NCBI GenBank assembly: GCA_016783145.1
Contig: JADHXD010000003.1
Location: forward strand, 1 to 64,000
Source: Anaerolineae bacterium
Lineage (GTDB): Bacteria > Chloroflexota > Anaerolineae > JAFGEY01
Length of the DNA: 64,000 bases
Reading direction: 5' to 3'
Part shown: positions 59,601 through 64,000 of the stretch, in pieces
Layout: each line of letters starts with the position of its first letter
Position numbering within the stretch: the first letter of the stretch is position 1
Notes under the pieces: model-generated
The model's input: the letters and a program-made list of their open reading frames with translations, nothing else
What the model was told of the DNA's origin: nothing
The model's database searches: none
Made by a program: the position numbers and the translations under genes

Positions 59601-62132
59601 ACCCGAATGTCCGAGACCCTGGAGCAAGTGGTCGCGGAACGAACCGAAGCCCTCGCGCGGGCAAACCAGGAATTGAGGGTAGAGCGAGACCGTCTGGATC
59701 ACCTCTACCAGATCACACGCCAACTGTCGAGCAGCCTGCAGTTGGAGCGAGTGCTGAGTCAGACCCTGGTCCTGATCAGTCAGGCACTGGACATCCAGCA
59801 GGGATACATCCTGGTCCAAGACGTGGGAACGACGAACTGGACGTACAGGGCTTCGGTGGGGACGACGGCTCCATCTCCGGATGGAAGTGCATTCCCCTCG
59901 CCACGGGTGGGCGACAAGGTAGGCTGTGAGCGAGATCGAGGGATGATCGGATGGCTGGCCTCTCAGCAGGACTCGGTTCGCATCGGCAACTTGAGAAACC
60001 GCGCGCGCTGGCAGATCGTCCAAAACCAGCATCGATGGCACAGCTCTGTGCTCGCCGCCCCCCTGCTCTTGGGGGAGGAGGCCACGGGGGCTATCCTGCT
60101 CTACCACGCCCTGCCTGACCACTTTACGGCAGACCATCAGCGTATGATCGGGGCCATCGCGTCACAGATCGCGATCACGGTCAGCAACGCCGATATGTTC
60201 AGGTTGTTGCGTGAATCTGCGGACCGACTGGGCAACATGCTGCGCACGCAGCAACTGGAAGCCAGCAAGAGTCACGCCATCCTGGAAGGTGTGGCAGATG
60301 GGGTGATGGTGACGGACGCCGTCGGGGAGATCACCTTATTTAACGTTGCTGCCGAACACATCCTGCAGAGGCCTCGCACTGAGGTGATCGGACGTTCCGT
60401 GCAAGAGATGTCCGGGATCTTGAACCTGGCCGGCACATCCTGGCCCGAACTGGCAGAGCGGTGGGGAGGAGGACGGATCCAGCCCGGACAAGAGGACCTG
60501 TACGATGACCGGCTCGAGCTGGAGGACCGGGTGATCAGCATGCGCGTTGCCCCGCTCATCCGCGAGGGAGAGTTTGGGGGAACGGCCTCGGTCTTCCGCG
60601 ACATCACCAAGGATGTGGAGGTAGATCGGGTCAAGAGTGAATTCGTCTCCAGCGTGTCGCACGAGCTGCGTACTCCGATGACGTCGATCAAGGGTTATAT
60701 CGACCTGCTCTATGGCGGGATGGTCGGGCCAGTCAGCGCGGAGCAGAGACGTTTCCTGCAGATCGTCAAGAACAACGCCGATCGACTGACAACGCTGGTC
60801 AACGAATTACTTGACCTCTCCAGCATCGATTCCGGGAGGCTCAACCTGATGCTGGAGCCCGTGGACCCTGTGTACATCGTGGACAGCGTTCTGACCGACC
60901 GGGCACCTCGAGCAGCAGAGCAAGGGCTCGACGTGAGGAGCTTGATCGAGGAGCCTTTGCCTTCCGTTCGCGCCGACCCGACCCGCCTGACGCAGATCCT
61001 AACCAACCTGGTGGAAAACGCGGTCAAGTATACGCCCACCGGGGGCCAGGTCAGGATCAGCGCTCAAGTAGTCAAGCAGGATCTACACTTTCACATCACC
61101 GACAGCGGCATTGGTATTTCCAGGGTCGATCAGGAAAAGCTGTTCGGCCGGTTCTTTCGCGCTGACAACACCACGGTACAGACACACAGCGGGTCGGGGC
61201 TGGGGCTCTCCATCGTCAAGGCGATGGTCGAACTGCATGGCGGTGAGGTCTGGCTCAAGAGCAGGCTGGGCGAGGGCAGTACCTTCAGCTTTAGCATCCC
61301 CCTGGCAGAGCAGGGCCTCAGGGCAAAGCCTCGCCCAGAGTTCAGGACGGTCAGCTACCGAGTGCAAGATAAGCACATCCTGGTCGTCGAGGACCAAAAC
61401 GATGAAGCGAACTGGATCGCTCACCAGCTCAGAAGCCAGGGGGGATACCGCGTGCACGTGGTGCGATCGGGGCGAGATGCTTTGGACTACCTGACGAACA
61501 GCGGGCATCCCACAGACCTGATCACATTGGACCTGCGCCTCCCAGATATGGATGGTCTGCAGGTGCTGCAGCAGATCCGGAAAACCCAATCCCTGTCCGC
61601 TATTCCAGTGGTGATCATCTCCGTGCGGAGGCGAGACAAGGATGGGCAGAGGCTGGACGCCGAGGCGTACCTGACCAAACCCATTGAGGCTGGGCGCCTG
61701 CTGGCTACCATTGAGGAGATCCTGAGCGAGAAAGCCAAAGTGCTCATTGTCGAGGACGACCAGTCGCTGGCGCACCTGTTTCGGGAAGCGCTCGAGAGGC
61801 ACGGCTTTGAGGTAGTCCTTCGATACGATGGACGGCAAGCCGTGAGTGCGGCCAGGGTCGAGCGTCCCGGGCTGATTTTGCTGGACATCAAGCTGCCGGG
61901 CATGGATGGCTTTGAGGTGCTGAGCAGGCTAAAGAACACGCCCGAAACTCGCAACACGCCGGTGATCGTGGTCACCGGAAGCGTTACAGACGCAGAGGGC
62001 AAGCGGCGCCGGGTCTTGGATATGGGAGCGATGCAATTTCTCACCAAACCACTGGATGTCGGAGCGCTGATTGCAGAGATCCAGGAGGTACTGGTTGGTG
62101 AAAGCCAGGAAGGCGTGGTCTCGTCGAATTGA
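56601..62132 (+). CDS. Very large hybrid histidine kinase (multi-GAF, PAS, HK, two receivers)
   Basis: 1843 residues from GTG 56601 with AAGAGG upstream. Four membrane helices (about 18-130) come first. Five GAF-like domains (about 150-1000) and a coiled coil with VVAERTEALARANQELRVERD follow. Then come a sixth GAF-like domain (to about 1210), a PAS (about 1225-1340), HisKA with FVSSVSHELRTPMTS, HATPase with NLVENAVKYTP, DSGIGI and GSGLGLSIV, and two receivers (LITLDLRLPDMDG/YLTKP and ILLDIKLPGMDG/FLTKP). The two receivers allow a relay after autophosphorylation. No frameshift is seen across the run of similar domains. The next gene, another sensor, starts 43 nt later. Confidence 0.9.
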   Translation: MNEPRSPSDKSSRRSHTTWVWAIAIASLLAAATGLYLAAWQRDSSWQWAFAAALAYLVPVTLAALSLGWRDSMVTAGIGALTIIPHVWQSWRLGRPSGMIAGLVIVALLLPAWAHLMGTRAASQRRAGTRVLRLGLRPRPVEQLAHLVDIGNAFRAGESLPEIMALTAQAISKGVGVGRTVISLTEREPPVLHNVAAVGVAPSAWEQIQSVQCPLSAVLDVIQDRYRISQSYFVPSYDLPTWMDALRTGLFVPAADSGQGEGLLIVPMYGSTQRITGFIAVDQPPSGRVSDRSLVEVLQVFAHQAAISMENYRLRNDLQRGRDDLELYTSVGQVITSDLDLERSLEQIVAASVRLLNSDYGALFTWDEESEGWVPTIAHGFSVGDTRLFSESQLKELIALVVIGGRPLVLSDTSADPRFSNLLAGKLPIRSLLLVPVVERQKGIGMLLAATSQASVFDQTDQAWLSALANQASAAIQNNRLHKQAATRTKQLATLTVLGEMILSGPDIDTALARIVDEVQAISNAESGVLLLMEEGKLAPRLSFGLARDRETSLSQELGQGTADWAALTGSSVLIPDVKKDRRYSLAVGPATRSLLCVPLKNPDDNVIGVIEVANPTDKRAFTDQDRELLESIAPFAVIALQNAQLHQQTVDHIADLSSLYEVGQAITSRLDIEDTLQIAVDETARLTSAARSQILLVDEESRQVTHLVQRGYSARFPAAIAYEQATRGLHSWVLREKIPTLSAHVYEDERMRGAPVEHLTGPDARSLIIAPLLIKGYPVGTLSAVRTAAADPFTERELELLNTLAGQASIAIENARFFEERKRQITELSILNQMGQSLSSSLELADLLDLIYRQVARVMDAQNFYIALWDPEQEVISFPLAYEHGVQQAGPNHESLSEEWLPRQGRMGLTERIIQTKKHLWLPSQVQEWLEKEGVEEIGEPALSWLGVPILADDRVLGVIAVQSLEQENDYDQGDLDLLMTIASQASAHIRNAQLFAQVTRMSETLEQVVAERTEALARANQELRVERDRLDHLYQITRQLSSSLQLERVLSQTLVLISQALDIQQGYILVQDVGTTNWTYRASVGTTAPSPDGSAFPSPRVGDKVGCERDRGMIGWLASQQDSVRIGNLRNRARWQIVQNQHRWHSSVLAAPLLLGEEATGAILLYHALPDHFTADHQRMIGAIASQIAITVSNADMFRLLRESADRLGNMLRTQQLEASKSHAILEGVADGVMVTDAVGEITLFNVAAEHILQRPRTEVIGRSVQEMSGILNLAGTSWPELAERWGGGRIQPGQEDLYDDRLELEDRVISMRVAPLIREGEFGGTASVFRDITKDVEVDRVKSEFVSSVSHELRTPMTSIKGYIDLLYGGMVGPVSAEQRRFLQIVKNNADRLTTLVNELLDLSSIDSGRLNLMLEPVDPVYIVDSVLTDRAPRAAEQGLDVRSLIEEPLPSVRADPTRLTQILTNLVENAVKYTPTGGQVRISAQVVKQDLHFHITDSGIGISRVDQEKLFGRFFRADNTTVQTHSGSGLGLSIVKAMVELHGGEVWLKSRLGEGSTFSFSIPLAEQGLRAKPRPEFRTVSYRVQDKHILVVEDQNDEANWIAHQLRSQGGYRVHVVRSGRDALDYLTNSGHPTDLITLDLRLPDMDGLQVLQQIRKTQSLSAIPVVIISVRRRDKDGQRLDAEAYLTKPIEAGRLLATIEEILSEKAKVLIVEDDQSLAHLFREALERHGFEVVLRYDGRQAVSAARVERPGLILLDIKLPGMDGFEVLSRLKNTPETRNTPVIVVTGSVTDAEGKRRRVLDMGAMQFLTKPLDVGALIAEIQEVLVGESQEGVVSSN

Positions 62133-62175
62133 CGTTGGCATAGGCGCGAGAACTGACTCGCGGCAGGGAGTCTAC

Positions 62176-64000
62176 GTGCTGGTCTGGTTAGAAGAGAACC
62201 AAGAGAATATCCTGGAGCACTGGCTGGCTGCCCTGCGCGGCCAAGGCGGGGCGATCGCTCGCCTGGTAGAGGACGACGATCGACTGCGAGAAGAGCTTAT
62301 GCCGCTCTACCGGGCCGTCGCTAGCGCAGTCACAGACCAGGGCACAGCGCTCGCCCTGGATCTGACCGGATGGGTGCAGCGATGCAGGCAGACATGGAAC
62401 GCGTCTTTGGCCGACATGCTCCAGGTTGTGTTTCCCCTGAGGACGGCCCTTGAGACGCTGGCGCCGCACGACGACACAGAGCAGTCTGCCGGCTTTTGGC
62501 GCAGCGTGCTCTCTGGCATGGACCAGACGGTTGTCGCCCTCTCTGAGATCCACACGGGGGCAATGGAGCAGGTACTGACCGAGCGCTTGCAGGAAGCAGA
62601 ACGCCTCAATGCCAGCCTGATCCAGGCGACCAAAGAGGCAGATAGAACGCTGGTTCAGCTACGATCGATCTATGACATCTCCCAGACACTGGCGACGGCG
62701 CTCAACAACGTCGAGGACGTCTTTACCGGTCTTGTGCAGAAGCTGGGAGCGGCGCTCCAGGCACACCACTGTGCGCTCTGGTTGAGTGACGTGGGTACAC
62801 TGCATATCGTGGCTGCGTACGACGAAACCAACTTGCCGCACATCAGGGTGACAGAGCAAGATAAAGAGTGCTCGCTTGGCGCCATCCTTCGCTCCGGGAG
62901 ATCTCAGGTGCTTTGCCGAGGCGAGACCACGCGTCCGGGCGACGAGGAATTGATGGCCAGACTACGGGCCCATACACTGCTGCTTGCGCCGCTGGCTGTC
63001 CAGGAGATCCCGATCGGGGTACTGACGCTGGGTCGGGGCAGCGAGTCCAGGGCGTTTGACTCGACTGAAGTAGACCTGGTCGAGTCGGTGGTCAGCCAGG
63101 CGGCCATCGCCATCCAGAATGCGGGCCTGTACGAGGAAATCCGCTCCTTGAATCGCAGCCTGGAGGAGCGTGTCGCCGCACGCACCCAGGAGGTAGCCAG
63201 AGAGAAGGAGCGAATGGGGACGCTCCATGCGCTGGGCCGTGAGTTGAGCATCAGCCTGGATCTGAACTATGTCCTGGAAAAGACCCTGCAGTTGGTCACC
63301 CAAGCTGTGGGCGCCCAGCAGGGCTCGATCGTCTTGCTGGACCGCGAGACGGATGACCTGGTGTACGGTGCCCGACTGGACGAGCACGGCCCGCTGCCCC
63401 TGGACGAAAAACGTGTGCCACTAAAGCCCGAGTCCGATGCAGCCGGGTGGGTGCTCCGAAGCCGGGAGCCTGCGCTGATCGACGACGCATCCACGGACAA
63501 ACGGTGGCTGCCCAGTGCGAACGGCGCGCCTGCAGTCCGGTCCTTGATCGCTGCGCCACTGATCGTGGGAGATGACATCCACGGCGTGCTCCTGATCTTG
63601 GACGACAGGCCAGGCGTCTTTGACGAGTCTCAGCTCAGGCTGGTCGCCGCTGCAGCGCAGCAAGTCGCGCAAGCGATCAGCAACGCGCAGCTCTACACCT
63701 ATGTACGGAGCTCCGCCGAACGGTTGGGGCAGTTACTTCGCCGCGAGCAGGAGGAGAGGTCCAAGAGCCAGGCTATCCTACAGTCGATCGCCGATGGGGT
63801 GATCGTGAACGACACGCAGCACAGGGTGATCGTCTTTAATGCAGCGGCTGAAGAGATACTGGACACCACGGAAGAGAAGGTCCTGGGCCAGGATGTCTGG
63901 CAGTTGTTCGACGTGTTCGAGGAGAGCGGGCGACGAATCGCGCTGAACGCACTGGAAACCATCAGCTCGTCTCCACTTGGTTCGATGGGTGAGGTCATTG
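62176..64000 (+). CDS. GAF/PAS sensor protein, probable histidine kinase (3'-truncated by window edge)
   Basis: Not in the ORF track because it has no stop in the window. From GTG 62176 (after AGGGAG) the frame is open to base 64000, at least 608 codons. It starts VLVWLEENQENILEHWLAAL, a helical RsbRD-like N-terminal region. Coiled segments lead to GAF 1 (LRSIYDISQTLATALNNVED), a coiled coil (LEERVAARTQEVAREKERM), GAF 2 (LHALGRELSISLDLNYVLEK) and a PAS start (ILQSIADGVIVNDTQHRVI). The kinase core probably follows outside the window. Its domains resemble those of the 1843-residue kinase, suggesting paralogues. Confidence 0.85.
   Translation, partial: MLVWLEENQENILEHWLAALRGQGGAIARLVEDDDRLREELMPLYRAVASAVTDQGTALALDLTGWVQRCRQTWNASLADMLQVVFPLRTALETLAPHDDTEQSAGFWRSVLSGMDQTVVALSEIHTGAMEQVLTERLQEAERLNASLIQATKEADRTLVQLRSIYDISQTLATALNNVEDVFTGLVQKLGAALQAHHCALWLSDVGTLHIVAAYDETNLPHIRVTEQDKECSLGAILRSGRSQVLCRGETTRPGDEELMARLRAHTLLLAPLAVQEIPIGVLTLGRGSESRAFDSTEVDLVESVVSQAAIAIQNAGLYEEIRSLNRSLEERVAARTQEVAREKERMGTLHALGRELSISLDLNYVLEKTLQLVTQAVGAQQGSIVLLDRETDDLVYGARLDEHGPLPLDEKRVPLKPESDAAGWVLRSREPALIDDASTDKRWLPSANGAPAVRSLIAAPLIVGDDIHGVLLILDDRPGVFDESQLRLVAAAAQQVAQAISNAQLYTYVRSSAERLGQLLRREQEERSKSQAILQSIADGVIVNDTQHRVIVFNAAAEEILDTTEEKVLGQDVWQLFDVFEESGRRIALNALETISSSPLGSMGEVI

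Overview
The window is a GC-rich bacterial chromosome segment with tightly packed genes, short leaders and clear sigma70-type promoters: several TTGACA/TATAAT-like boxes with 17-bp spacers can be read directly. No rRNA, tRNA, CRISPR array, prophage or transposase gene is visible. Gene content points to Chloroflexota, probably Anaerolineae-like: multi-GAF hybrid kinases, a RodZ-like protein with a Thr/Pro-rich tail, a DUF4388/PATAN protein beside a small GTPase, Mut7-C and V4R proteins, a fused AroK-AroB and an alternative GlmU-like protein. This assignment is inference, not proof.

Region 1 (1-14.6 kb) holds the end of an ABC permease, a HerA-type ATPase with a Sua5/YrdC gene, a metallophosphoesterase, an Amt-family ammonium transporter, NadD, a divergent UvrD-like ATPase, a receiver-kinase protein, ribosomal protein L9, a RodZ-like protein and RimO. 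Region 2 (14.6-27.6 kb, minus strand) is an aromatic amino acid supercluster: all seven shikimate steps (AroF/G-type, B, Q, E, K, A, C; K and B fused) plus chorismate mutase AroH, prephenate dehydratase, prephenate dehydrogenase, TyrRS and a DRE-TIM aldolase of unknown role. Its upstream leader has a consensus promoter, a 48-codon leader peptide with Phe and Tyr codons packed into FAFPFYYF, a candidate antiterminator and a perfect terminator hairpin. Together these form a textbook-like ribosome-mediated attenuator that the ORF track does not show.

Region 3 (27.6-39 kb) has a methyltransferase and phosphofructokinase, then a two-gene operon of a membrane-anchored AAA ATPase and an ATPase-CHAT protease. 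Its promoter contains a perfect palindrome. Divergent to it is a tiny transcription unit with its own consensus promoter and terminator, a 17-codon ORF with an extended Shine-Dalgarno sequence, and an internal anti-Shine-Dalgarno copy. A multi-domain kinase, a palindromic MITE-like element, a 38-bp tandem repeat, an unknown membrane protein and a chimeric ABC ATPase/permease remnant follow.

Region 4 (39-64 kb) carries dnaE, an FtsX-type permease, an MFS transporter, a Mut7-C protein, and then mostly signalling genes: a diguanylate cyclase, RsfS, an NBR1-Ig-like lipoprotein, a PATAN/GTPase/hydrolase/V4R/GlmU-like run, a response regulator with a degenerate GGDEF domain, a 1843-residue hybrid kinase, and a second GAF/PAS sensor cut by the window end.

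The most notable observations are the Phe/Tyr attenuator, the ATPase-CHAT operon and the small RNA/peptide unit facing it. Function statements rest on recognisable motifs in the translations; no database search was possible.
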